A DNA stretch of 64,000 nt, from NCBI RefSeq assembly GCF_964204645.1, contig NC_134030.1:2147855-2211854 (forward strand). Reading direction: 5' to 3'. Under the pieces are notes generated by a model, which saw only the letters and a program-made list of their open reading frames with translations, was not told the DNA's origin and searched no databases. Shown piece after piece: positions 47,120 through 58,600 of the stretch. Within the stretch, counting starts at the first letter, position 1; the number at the start of each line of letters is the position of its first letter. The translations under genes and the position numbers were made by a program. The stretch comes from Tubulanus polymorphus. Lineage: Eukaryota; Nemertea; Palaeonemertea; Tubulaniformes; Tubulanidae.

Positions 47120-47907
47120 GATCCACAGAGACTAAAAGTGATCTATAGTGTTTAAATCTAATTACCAAAGTTCAGACAAGTCTTTAAATATTGCTAATTT
47201 GTGAAATAGAGAATAGACTGGACTTAATCTGGTGTTAAGACGTCAGACTGCTAGTCTTGAATCCATTGAGTCATGACTGCACCTTGGCCAAGGTCTTTTG
47301 ACTTCATTAAATATCAGTTGCAGCTACCTCTTGACGTAATCTAACCTTTTATCTCATCTATCCTAACATAATCCTTAACTGCTTGATTATCCACCAATTT
47401 CACAAGTCAAAAGGTAGTTGTCATTGATTAAATAGATGTAGTCACTGCGAAACAATTGTAATTAATTTGAAACTTGATGCATTGATGCTCACTCTTAAGA
47501 GTGTTCACTTTCAGATCCACAGAGACTAAAAGTGATCTATAGTGTTTAAATCTAATTACCAAAGTTCAGACAAGTCTTTAAATATTGCTAATTTGTGAAA
47601 TAGAGAATAGACTGGACTTAATCTGGTGTTAAGACGTCAGACTGCTAGTCTTGAATCCATTGAGTCATGACTGCACCTTGGCCAAGGTCTTTTGACTTCA
47701 TTAAATATCAGTTGCAGCTACCTCTTGACGTAATCTAACCTTTTATCTCATCTATCCTAACATAATCCTTAACTGCTTGATTATCCACCAATTTCACAAG
47801 TCAAAAGGTAGTTGTCATTGATAAAATAGATGTAGTCACTGCGAAACAATTGTAATTAATTTGAAACTTGATGCAATGATGTTCACTCTTAGAGTGTTTA
47901 CTGTACG
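47120..47907. repeat. 394-bp near-identical tandem duplication
   Basis: GATCCACAGAGACTAAAAGTG begins at 47120 and 47514; I see almost no differences between the two units. Each holds the GTTAAGACGTCAGACTGCTAG motif and TTGACGTAATCTAACC. Near-identity implies a recent duplication compared with the more diverged 3-kb copies around it. Confidence 0.9.
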
Positions 47908-48561
47908 TGGTATGTGTGTATGGAGGCAATTTCAATTAATTTGAAACACTTTATTTCATTACTATTATCAATGATTTTCCATTTTGTTATAATCTGTTTA
48001 GGAGATGACAAATTGCCAGAGATGACCATGGATCAGTCGACATGTACCGGTATGTATCAGGACAATTTTTTGTTGTGTAGAGAAATCTAGAGGGATAAAT
48101 CTTTAAGAATCTGTCATTTCTAATTTCAGTGTCCATCATCATGAGTTAATACGAATATCTGATTTGAACTGAACTCGGCAGTCATTCAACAGTCGAGATG
48201 CCTGTCACATATATAAGTTATGTATTTACCGCCAGCAGACAATTAAAACAACTTGCATCATTAATGATTTACTGTTTGTGGATGAACTTGAGAACAGTCG
48301 CTGCTCCTTAATACTATCAGTTACAGCCATATTTTGATATAATATCTGTCTAAACCTCTATCTCAATCCTTAACTTAATAAATACTAATTCTTCCTTCTA
48401 ACCTTCTACTAATTGTATGAGTCAAGAGATGGTTGTCATTGATAGAATTAGGTCCGCTATACTGACTAATTGTCATAATTTATAATACCACTGCATACTC
48501 TTGACTCTCCATTTCAGTTTAATTGATTCAATAAGTCACCAACTTGTTATTTACATTTCAG

Positions 48562-49676
48562 TGTCAATCATTATTAGTTGACCTGCAAAGACTCAAACTG
48601 AATTCACTGCTGCTACAGATACACCATCAATCAATACAGTTCAATCAATTTTGAGACACTTCTTCTAAATCTTTCTTTTAAATCGGCTAAGTGGTATGTA
48701 TTAACACATAGGGGCGGATGTAACAAAATTGAGAAACTGGTTAAAATTGATATGTCATTCTACGTATTTTCAGCTACAACTACCAGGTCCCCATTATTTC
48801 TACCAAATTCTGACCACAATCAATTCTTGAAAAACTCCTGGACAATGAAGAAGAAAGATTCATACAAACATAAGGTACTAGTAATTTTATTAATGAATGA
48901 TTTTACTTATTTATTGAACATTTTAATCAGTAAATTGGTGCTAATATTAGATGACAATAGTAGTTGATAAATTCATTATTGAAAGTGCTTAGATCTTTGA
49001 ATCGTATTCATTAAAGGTGCCGCCGCACACCAGATGGCACCACTTTACGGTCATTTTACTACTAGACTGGTTGCCTGTGTAATAAATACAATACAATGAA
49101 CTTTATTCACATGTAATAACCGATTCTAACCGCAATCATTTGAACCCATGTGGCACCCGTGTGAACAGTTTATCCGGGCCAAATTTGGCCCGACCAAAAA
49201 CGTCAGACCAGGCCGAGCCACAGGACAAATATTGCGTTTGAATTGCAACTTGTTCCTGAAACTACTCATGCTTTCAGTTTGAGCGTTGTTTTAAGTATCG
49301 GTTAGCGTGTGAGCCAGTCGGGCCAATTGGCTCGGGTCAGATCTGTGCTTGGTCTCTGGGCCAAACGTGTGATCGCAGCCAATATCTATACAAGCGCAGC
49401 CAAAGCCTGAAGGCTGCATGATTCTGGCATAGCTTGTTGAATTCTTGATTCGCAACTGGCAACCGGAACCCAGTTCCACAGTTGTGATTTGACTCAGAGT
49501 TAACTCATTGAAAATTAACTAATTTTAACTCAAGAGTTAACTCTAACTCATGACTGTGGAACTGGACCCGGATCTATATAGACCTATCGGAATCATCGCT
49601 TGCCACAGTTAGCAGTGCTGTCTCGTGTAATTGATAAGTGTTTATGTATTAATTGCAGGAATGCCTGGTGATGTAG
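48562..49676 (+). pseudogene. 3' end of the unknown gene, copy B (frame disrupted)
   Basis: Exons 48562-48693, 48774-48874 and 49659-49676 have intact splice sites. In the frame used by copy A the first exon reads TAATDTPSINTVQSILRHFF and then hits TAA, because of a short insertion (TTCTAAATC) at about 48663. The second exon is intact and close to copy A (ATTTRSPLFLPNSDHNQFLK, NSWTMKKKDSYKHK), and the last again gives ECLVM-stop. AATAAA is at 49735-49740. It is probably non-functional unless another frame is used. Confidence 0.45.
49465..49570. mobile_element. ~100-bp MITE with CCAGTTCCACAGT termini
   Basis: CCCAGTTCCACAGTTGTGA (about 49469) and TCATGACTGTGGAACTGGA (about 49548) are inverted ends. 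The same place in copies A (about 46375) and C (about 53010) reads GGCAACCAGATC...TATATAGACC without the insert, giving two empty sites. The interior is rich in GAGTTAACT palindromes. The motif CCCAGTTCCACAGT also occurs at 18577. Confidence 0.8.
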
Positions 49677-50027
49677 AGCTTGAAGTTCACAGAAGCTGAA
49701 AACAGAGAAACCGGCTCTGAATCTATTGTGTATAAATAAATATATTTATTCTTGTGTTGTGTTGTTTATTCAGTGGGATCTGTGGTGATTCAACCACTTG
49801 ATCCTGCAAGTGTTTTTGCCATCCAAACCCCGAATCCATGCGCGTCGTTTTGACCGACGAAAGTTTTAAAGTGATACACAAATCTTAAGGAAATCTAAAG
49901 ACTAGTACCGGTAATAAGATTTATTGATCACTTTCTAAACTTCAGACAAGTCTTTAATTGATGTTAGATTGGTTAGATAAAGAAAAGACTGGACTTAGGC
50001 CCAGTTGCACAGTCGTTACTTGATCTG

Positions 50028-50359
50028 AGGCCTTTTTATGAACCAGCAAAATCGAAATAGATTAGCTATTTAGATTATATAGCCGATTAGTGTCAATTAG
50101 CATAACCGGGTATGTTGGTTGATAAAAACGCCAGGTAGAAATTATTCAATTATGGCCCAGTCAGCAGCGACTTCTACCGAGAACACCATATCGGTTGGAT
50201 TAGATAATCGGCATACTTGCTCGCCGAGCGAGTATGCCGAGTATGCTAATCGATTATGATAACCAATGTTCATAAAAATGACGGATTATGACATAATCCA
50301 TGCTCATAAAAACGTTTTGCATACTCGAATATACTAATCGAGTGTTCGTAAAAAGGCCT
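50028..50359. mobile_element. 332-bp MITE with AGGCCTTTTTATGAAC termini and 3-bp duplication
   Basis: The left end AGGCCTTTTTATGAAC and right end GTTCGTAAAAAGGCCT match at 15 of 16 positions. CTG stands on both sides (50025-50027, 50360-50362). The empty site TTGATCTGGTCTTAAGACG occurs in related blocks (50865, 53455, 53977). A 3-bp duplication is expected for PIF/Harbinger or CACTA superfamilies; the usual Harbinger TWA target is not seen, so the family stays open. Subterminal inverted pairs (CGATTAG, GAGTATGC) occur inside. Confidence 0.85.
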
Positions 50360-51283
50360 CTGGTCTTAAGACGTCAGACTGCTAGTCTTGAATCCATTGA
50401 GTCATGACTGCACCTTGGCTAAGGTCTTTTAACTTCATTAAATATCAGTTGCAGCTACCTCTTGACGTAATCTAACCTTTTATCTCATCTATCCTAACAT
50501 AATCCTTAACTGCTTGATTATCTACCAATTTCACTAATTCAAAAGGTAGTTGTCATTGATAAAATAGATCATATAGTCACTGCGAAACAATTGTAATTAA
50601 TTTGAATTTTGATGCATTGATGTTCACTCTTAGTGTTTACTATCATCATCATCATCAGCAACCGTCTGGGTCGGTTGCTCTAAGGTTGCGCTTTATCCAG
50701 CGGATGAATACCTTAGAAGAACGGACTTAATTGTCTCTATGTCAGACCCACAGCGACTGGTAATAAGATTTATTGATCACTTTCTAAACTAAAGACAAGT
50801 CTTTAATTGATGTAAGATTGGTTATAGAGAATAGATCGGACTTAGGCCCATTTGCACAGTCGTTACTTGATCTGGTCTTAAGACGTCAGACTGCTTGTCT
50901 TGAATCCATTCAGTCATGACTGTGTTTAATTCTATTATTAGCTGTAGCTACCACTTGACGAATGATCTAACCTTTTATATCATCTATCCTAACATGATAA
51001 ATACTAATCATTCACTGCTTAATTTTCCACCAATTTCACTGAAGTCAAAAGGTATTTGTCATTGATAAAATAGATATAGTCACTGCGAAACAATCGTAAT
51101 TAATTTGAAACTTGATGCATTGATGTTCACTCTTAGGTAGTTTACTTTCATCTAAGATTTATTGTTATATACCGCCATACTCTGTACCTATGCGGGCTGG
51201 TTTGTCCGAGTAAGGCGAGGTCTACTGTATTTTACCACAAAACAATATCTTATAAATATCAGTGAATCTGTTATTTTCATTTC

Positions 51284-54150
51284 AGTGTCAATCATTGTTC
51301 GTTGAGCTGCAAAATGAATGAACCAACATCTTAATTGAACTGAGTTCCACAGTCCATGGTCGCTTCAGCTACTGACATACAGTGCGTGGTATGTGTGTAT
51401 GGAGGCAATTTCAATAAATTTGAAACACTTATTTCATTACTATTATCAATGATTTTCCATTTTGTTATAATCTGTTTAGGTGACGACAAATTGCCAGAGA
51501 TGACCATGGATCAGTCGACATGTATGTATCGGGACAATTTTTTGCTGTGTAGAGTAATCTAGAGGGATAAATCTTTAAGAATCTGTCATTTCTAATTTCA
51601 GTGTCCATCATCATGAGTTAATACGAATATCTGATTTGAACTGAACTCGGCAGTCATTCAACATGTGGAGCCTGTCACACATATAAGTTATGTATTTACT
51701 GCCAGCAGGCAATTAAAACAACTTGCATCATTAATGATTTACTGTTTGTGGATGAACTTGAGAACAGTCGCTGCTCCTTAATACTATCAGTTACAGCCAT
51801 ATTTTGATATAATATCTGTCTAAACCTCTTTCTCTCCTTAACTTAATAAATACTAATTCTTCCTTCTAACCTTCTACTAATTGTATGAGTCAAGAGATGG
51901 TTGTCATTGATAGAATTAGGTCCGCTATACTGACTAATTGTCATAATTTAAAATACCACTGCATACTCTTGACTCTCCATTTCAGTTTAATTGATTCAAT
52001 AAGTCACCAACTTGTTATTTTCATTTCAGTGTCAATCATTATTAGTTGATCTGCAAAGACTCAAACTGAATTCACTGCTGTCAGAAGGCTTCAGATACAA
52101 AATCAATCAATACAGTTCAATCAACTTTGAGACACTTATTTCTTTTAAATCGGCTAAGTGGTATGTATTAACACATAGGGGCGGATGTAACAAAATTGAA
52201 AAACTGGTTAAAATTGATATGTCATTCTACGTATTTTCAGCTACAAGTACCAGGTCCCCATTATTTCTACCAAATTCTGACCGCAATCAATTCTTGAAAG
52301 ACTCCTGGACAATGAAGAAGAAAGATTCATGCAAACATGATAAGGTACTAGTAATTTTATTAATGAATGATTTTACTTATTATAAGTACAAGATTATTGA
52401 CATAATTTCTTTAGTTATACTTTCATAGATTAATAGGTATGTTTATTGAACATTTTAATCAGTAAATTGGTGCTAATATTAGATGACAATAGTAGTTGAT
52501 AAATTCATTATTGAAAGTGCTTAGATCTTAGAATCGTATTCATTAAAGGTGCCGCCGCGCACCAGATGGCACCACTTTATGGTCATTTTTACTACTAGAC
52601 TGGTTGCCTGGTGTAATAAATACAATACAATGAACTTTATTCACAGGTAATAACTGATACTAACCGCGATCATTTGTACCCATGTGGCACCCGTGTGAAC
52701 AGTTTATCCGGGCCAAATTTGGCCCGACCAAAAACGTCAGACCAAGCCGAGCCACGGGACAAATGATTGCGTTTGAATTGCAACGTGAACTCCTGAAACT
52801 GCTCACGCTTTCAGTTAGAGCGTTGTTTTAGTATCAAGGTTAGCGTGTGAGCCAGTCGGGCCAATTAGCTCGGGTCAGATCTGTGCTTGGTCTCTGGGCC
52901 AAACGTATACGTGTGATCGCAGCCAATATCTATACAAGCGCAGCCAAAGCCTGAAGGCTGCATGATTCTGCGTAGCTTGTCGAATTCTTCATTCGCAACT
53001 GGCAACCAGATATATATAGACCTATCGGAATCATCGCTTGCCACGTTAGCAGTGCTGTCTCGTGTAATTAATAAGTGTTTATGTATTTATTGTAGGAATG
53101 CCTGGTGATGTAGAGCTTGAGTTCACAGAAGCTGAAAACAGAGAAACCGGCTCGGAATCTATTGTGTATAAATAAATATATTTATTCTTGTGTTGTGTTG
53201 TTTATTCAGTGGGATCTGTGGTGATTCAACCACTTGATCCTGCAAGTGTTTTTTGCCCATCCAAACCCCGAATCCATATGCGTCATTTTGACTGACTTAA
53301 GTTTCAAAGTGATACACAAATCTTAAGGAAATCTAAAGACTAGTACCGGTAATAAGATTTATTGATCACTTTTTAACTAAAGACAAATCTTTAATTGATG
53401 TTAGATTGGTTAGAGAGAATTGATCGGACTTGGGTCCAGTTGCACAGTCGTTACTTGATCTGGTCTTAAGACTAGCAGTCTTGAATCCATTCAGTCATGA
53501 CTGTGCACCTTGGCCAAGGTCTTTTAACTCTATTAAATATCAGTTGCAGCTACCTCTTGACGAAATCTAACCTTATCTTATCTATCCTAACATGATAAAT
53601 ACTAACCATACACTGCTTAATTCTCTATTACCAATTTCACAAGTCAAATGGTAGTTGTCATTGATAAAATAGATATAGTCACTGCGAAACAATTGTAATT
53701 AATTTGAAACTTGATGCATTGATGTTCACTCCTTAATAATAGTGTTTACTTGCATCATCAGCAACTTGATATTCGTCTGGTTCGGTTGCGCTTTAACCAG
53801 CGGATACAATACCGTAGTTAAAACACGCCTAATTGTCTCTATGTCAGATCCTCAGAGACTAAAAGTGATCTACAGTGTTTAAATCTTATTGCCATAGTTC
53901 AGACAAGTCTTTAAATATTGCTAATTTGTGAAATAGAGAATAGACTAGACTTAGGCCCAGTTGCACAGTCGTTACTTGATCTGGTCTTAAGACGTCAGAC
54001 TGCTCGTCTTGGATCCATTCAGTCATGACTGTGCACCTTGGCCAAGGTCTTTTAACTCTATCAAATATCAGTTGCAGCTACCTCTTGACGAATGATCTAA
54101 CCTTTTATCTTTTGTCAAAAGGTAGTTGTATGTCAATGATAAAATAGATA
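51284..54150 (+). repeat. Segmental duplication copy C
   Basis: Third copy with the same landmarks: module exon 51286, GACGACAAATTGCCAGAG (51481), TGTCCATCATCATGAG (51602), paired exons 52030-52344, terminal exon 53096, AATAAA 53171. It ends where a MITE is inserted at 54150. The intron 52345-53095 and the block 53180-54150 show no further gene. Confidence 0.9.
52030..53113 (+). CDS. 3' end of the unknown gene, copy C (different frame)
   Basis: Exons 52030-52160, 52241-52344 and 53096-53113. Here the first exon is open from the acceptor throughout: CQSLLVDLQRLKLNSLLSEG, then FRYKINQYSSINFETLISFK, then SAKW, thanks to an 8-bp difference from A and B (CTGTCAGAAGGCTTCAG). With the normal second acceptor this frame would stop after about 13 codons. 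With the alternative acceptor GTACCAG (about 52253) it joins WSPLFLPNSDRNQFLKDSWT, MKKKDSCKHDK and ECLVM-stop. So A and C each keep an open reading path but in different frames. Family unknown. Confidence 0.4.
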
Positions 54151-54307
54151 GTCAACCCCCGATATACCACCCTCCCACCACCACCACCCCATGACTGCCG
54201 CCAGGTTTGCTCAGTGTACATCTCAATACAGATATATATATATATCAAAACACCCCCTAATACCGCCATACTCTGTACCTATGTGGGCGGTATATCGGGG
54301 GTTGACT
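54150..54307. mobile_element. Intact MITE, CCCCCGATATACC termini
   Basis: AGTCAACCCCCGATATACC (54150-54168) and GGTATATCGGGGGTTGACT (54289-54307) are perfect 19-bp inverted termini. The interior matches the element at 43386-44105 but without the LINE, and carries a (TA)n run. Confidence 0.85.
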
Positions 54308-54689
54308 GAATCATTGCGAATACAATTACATGATGTAATTTGAGACTTGACGCAATGCGATACTTTATACCACTCTTAAGAGTATGTACTTTCATCAGCA
54401 ATTTGATATCATGTGTCTGGGTCAGTTGATCAAAGGTTGCTTTAAGATAAGTATCAATGTAAAACTACCGGTATTAATTGTCACTAGTATGTCAAATCCA
54501 CTAGTTAATTCTAACTACCTTTAAGCAACTGATCCGTGGTTAAAGATAATTTTCGCACCATTTGACCCTACCTCGTGACCTGTTTGTGGTGTAGGCCTAC
54601 ATACTCGTATAGGCCACAATACCATAAGGGTTTATGCGATCTAGAGTTGGATGATGCGGGCTGCGAATCGAGATGCACTGAAACATACC

Positions 54690-54800
54690 TCACTGTACAT
54701 CAAAGTTAGAACTGATATTCTTTTACCAATAAATACATTTATTATCGTGTTGCCTTGTTTATTGCGGTATGGGCGGTGATGCAACCATCATCTTCCACAC
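54690..54800 (+). pseudogene. Diverged fourth copy of the terminal exon / poly(A) region
   Basis: ACCAATAAATACATTTATTA, then TCGTGTTGCCTTGTTTATTGCGG and GGTGATGCAACCATC align with ATAAATAAATATATTTATTC, TTGTGTTGTGTTGTTTATTCAG and GGTGATTCAACCACTTG of copies A-C. AATAAA is at 54728-54733. No paired exons are recognised upstream, so this is a remnant of an older copy. Confidence 0.55.
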
Positions 54801-55046
54801 AATATTTCAACAAAACCCGTCTAAACTTACGATTGTCGTGTTCAAACTCGGTAAATCGCATTTGGACGAGTTTTCTCCCTAAAACCTCTATTGCCATAAT
54901 TTGCTCCATCCCTGGCTCCAAACTGTGTTAGTTATGGCAGTAGAGGGTTTAGGTTGACAGTTTCATAGACTGGTTGCCGGTCTCCTTTATTCAAAATTTC
55001 AATGATTCACGGCGACCAGTTCTATGTTCCGTTAATTTACGTCGTT

Positions 55047-55315
55047 TCAATAAAATGTGTTGGATTGGGCAAAAGGCTGCTCTGGCAGTTGGGTTCTCAA
55101 TAAAAGTATTGGATTGCACAAACAGCGTCTCTGGCAGTCGGGTGTTCAATAACGTGTGTTGGATTGCACTAAAAGCGTCTCTGGCAGTCGGGTGTTCAAT
55201 AAAATGTGTTGTATTAGAGAAAACGCGTCTCTGGCAGTCGGTTTTCAATAAAATATGTTAGATTGGATAAAAAGCGGCTCTGGCGGTCGAGTTTTCAATA
55301 AATTATGTTGAATTG
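55047..55315. repeat. 50-bp minisatellite upstream of the WD40 gene
   Basis: Five to six copies of a ~50-bp unit: CAATAAAATGTGTTGGATTG, then a variable spacer, then GCGTCTCTGGCAGTCGGGTGTT. It ends about 325 bp before the proposed start codon. Open frames across it on both strands are repeat artefacts. Confidence 0.9.
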
Positions 55316-55639
55316 TACGTACCAGGATTGTAATGTATTACGTGTGACATGTTCCGTTTTGAATTGTCGTTGCCTGGAGGAGTTTAGTAAATAAATTTCA
55401 ATTGCTGCTTTTTTTTTGTTTTTCGGGTTGGTGCTGCTGTGAATGCTGTGATACGGTGCATTAATAGTACAGCTGTTTTGCCGATGCTGCGTTTAATAGT
55501 ATCAATCAGTGATAATCTAATTCGTTGGATAGGCCTACGTCAAAAGCTGCAGGTCGGGTGCTCGCGCTGGGAGGAGCGAGGAGGCTGGGTGATACACTGT
55601 TGTTACTGGTGGTGCGTTGTGTAAGCTGCTGCTGTAATA
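55316..55639 (+). promoter_or_regulatory. Probable promoter and 5' leader of the WD40 gene
   Basis: Locally GC-rich compared with the surroundings, with GGGTGCTCGCGCTGGGAGGAGCGAG at about 55556-55580 and no clear TATA box at a sensible distance. The leader ends GCTGCTGTAATAATGGCGATGG, where in-frame TAA codons precede the first ATG. The transcription start is not determined. Confidence 0.4.
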
Positions 55640-58600
55640 ATGGCGATGGAGAAGCAGTACGTGTTGAGGGAAACTCACACACGAACTATCACCGCCCTCG
55701 GTTACAACCCGAGCAGACGTGAAATATTAATGGGTTGTGAAGGTTTGTTACATTGTTGCATCCTCCTCAAGAAAGCTGGGACTGGTATAGAAAATCTCGG
55801 ATTCAGCGCCAGGAGATCCTAGTTTATGGCCTAATTAGTCTCTCTGTGAGAATGTTTGCACAGCTGGTCCCTGGTCTGTAATTATACAGACTTAATTAAT
55901 CCATATCAACTATGAAGTGTAACCTGGTAACCCGTATGTCAGATATCAAAATTGCCTGACTTAAAATAATGTGGCTAATTAAGACGAGGTGCTTGTTAAA
56001 AACTTTTCAAAAAAACACTGTTTATTATTGTTTTTATCACTAATAGATGGCGTGATAAAGATCTGGGAATCTGAAGGTGGAAAACTCGTACAAGCGGTTC
56101 ACGAACACCGAGGTTGGATTACTGACTTCTTATTTTGGTAAGTTCTGCCTGTATCTCACTATTAGCAGCATTCTGACTGCTAACTGGTTGAGCAGGTTCA
56201 TCCCAGATGGATTTCTTCGGTCTAAAATGATTCGGATTAACCCATTAGATGCCGTAACTTCATATATATGTTCCAGAATAACAAACGCTTAATTCGCCAA
56301 TTGAATTTGCATGTAAAGATTAAGTAGAAATGCAGTATGAAAACTACTGAAAATGATGCATTACAAACATTGATTATTTTGAAGATACAGGCTTTCTATT
56401 GCTGTATAGATTTGGTAAACCATTGGTCAAAAGTTAGTCCTTCAAACTATAGGTGACGCTGCGGTTTATTGGGTTAAACAGCTTTTATAACCTTAACGTA
56501 GTATTTAGACCTGAACAGATCTCATTCATGTTATTCAAATGGTGTAGGTTGAATATTTTGTAGGAACGAATCTAAACTCATGTTATCAGCCGCTAATGAT
56601 GGTATTATAATAGCCTGGGCTCCTGGTGGAGGCATCTATGATAAGATATACGTAAGTTTGATTAGAGATGCTTAGATTAGTCCAATCTGATCCTCCCTAC
56701 CTCAGTACCAGAGCCATTTCATTCAAGTGTTGAATGTTACAGAAGACTTGTGCGTTTGCCAGTCATCTCTTCGAGGTACCACGGGATGGGTTCGGATCTC
56801 GATGAATTGGAGTAAGAAAATGGGTAATATATTGTCAGGCGGTTAGCGATAATCTGAGGCAATTGACTCAGCGGTGAACGGTAGTCTATGGTTGCATAGC
56901 GCGATACAATATGATAATCTAAATGAACTAATTGATGTGACAGTCAGTTGTATGATTGATATCAAATCTTTGGCTGAATATCAATTAGAATATGTAACAA
57001 GTGAATTAATAACTAAATCATATCACTAACTCTGACATAAATTAGTTCATTTACACGATCATTTTGTATAGAATACGTAAAAAGTATAAGCAAATAAATT
57101 TTGATATATTGACAGGTCGGATGTCCAGTTTATTGTATGACTATAAATCCACGAAGGCATCAACTGATTTGTGGAGTTAACGGAAGCGTCAGAGTTTTCG
57201 ATCTCGATGAAAGTAAGAGAACTTTTAATCGTCGTCCCACGTCCTCCTCTTGATCAGTTTATTCATTTTTCTTATGAAATTATCGTTTTTTTGTAGATAA
57301 AGAATGCGGTCACATTATAAATCTGCAAACTCAGTATATTGCGAAAGAGCACACTGACATAGTTAAATGTGTCGTGTGTCATGAGGGAAGAGTTTACACT
57401 GGCGGGTGAGTAAATACATCACTTGAAACCGAGGGCGCTGATGAGGTTGAGATTTAGGAGCCGGGTTCTGTTTTGATTATTGTACCCATTGAAAACGTGA
57501 AGTACCCAATGTGGCGATTAAAGTTTAATTGTTCAAGTTTAAATGAACTAAAATCTTTAGTTTTATGAAAAACTAAAGATTTGAGTTCATTTAAACTTAA
57601 ACAATTAAACTTAAATTGCCACATTGGGTACTTCACGTTTTCAATGGGAACAATAATCAAAACTGAACCCGGCAGGGTTAGTTATATGAAAAAATGAACC
57701 AGTCTAACCCTTCCTGTACTTAATAATGATAATCATGATGATATTTTTCAGTTATGATCAGAAACTGATAATCTACGACTCATCATACACAGGAAACCGA
57801 ACTATTCGACCTCTTTACGTTAACGTTCAAGCTCACGACGCCGGAATCTCCTGTTTAGTTTTAGCGAAAGACAACGAAAATAACAACTGGTGAAAATATC
57901 ATCCGAAAATATTCAACTTCAAACGCGTCGTGTTTAAACTATAAAATAGTGAATGTTTGTTTGTATGATTCAGGATTGTGACGGGATCGTTCGATAAATC
58001 CGTTAAAATCTGGTCGCAGGACGGAAAATTGGTACATCGTTTAGAGGGTTTCCTAGCAACAGTTTCAGGGGTGTGTTACGTGCCTCGTAATAAAACGATC
58101 TGGGCCGTCGGAGGAACTTCATACGCTTTACTGTTCGATCCGAAATCCGGTGATAATGTAAGTATTTGGATTTGTGTAATCTGTATTTCTATTTCATACA
58201 GGTTTCCTGTTAACTGTATTACTATTTCATACAGGTTTCCTGTTAACTGTATTACTATTTCATACAGGTTTCCCGTTAACTGTATTACTATTTCATACAG
58301 GTTTCTTGTTAACTGTATTACTATTTCATACAGGTTTCCCGTTAACTGTATTACTATTTTATACAGGTTTCCCGTTAACTGTATTACTATTTCATACAGG
58401 TTTCCCGTTAACTGTATTGCTATTTCATACAGGTTTCCCGTTAACTGTATTACTATTTCATACAGGTTTCAGATTTCATCGGAACTTTTCAAACTCAAGA
58501 AGAGGAAAAATACCATTTGCAATGTCTCAAGTTTTTCCCGGAACTGAATCAAGTTGTCGGTACGTTTAACTCATGATGTTCTCAGTAGTTGAGAAAGTCG

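Larger units (their letters stand above)
44636..47886 (+). repeat. Segmental duplication copy A (3.2 kb)
   Basis: First of three direct copies. Landmarks: exon-like GATGACAAATTGCCAGAG (44831), TGTCCATCATCATGAG (44952), the paired exons at 45380-45683, a GTGCCGCCGCACACCAGATG piece (45914), a minus-oriented AATAAAGTTCATTGTATTG retroelement-like tail (45988-46013), terminal exon 46462, and repeated CAGTTGCACAGTCGTTACTT blocks. The 45684-46461 intron and the 46545-47886 downstream part hold no other gene that I can see. Confidence 0.9.
47887..51283 (+). repeat. Segmental duplication copy B (3.4 kb)
   Basis: Starts inside the TACGTG-GTATGTG module and repeats the layout of copy A. It carries two insertions absent from A and C (49465-49570 and 50028-50359) and lacks about 60 bp of the intron after exon 48874. 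The end (51165-51240) is a hybrid of the two MITEs seen at 43-44 kb. Confidence 0.9.
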
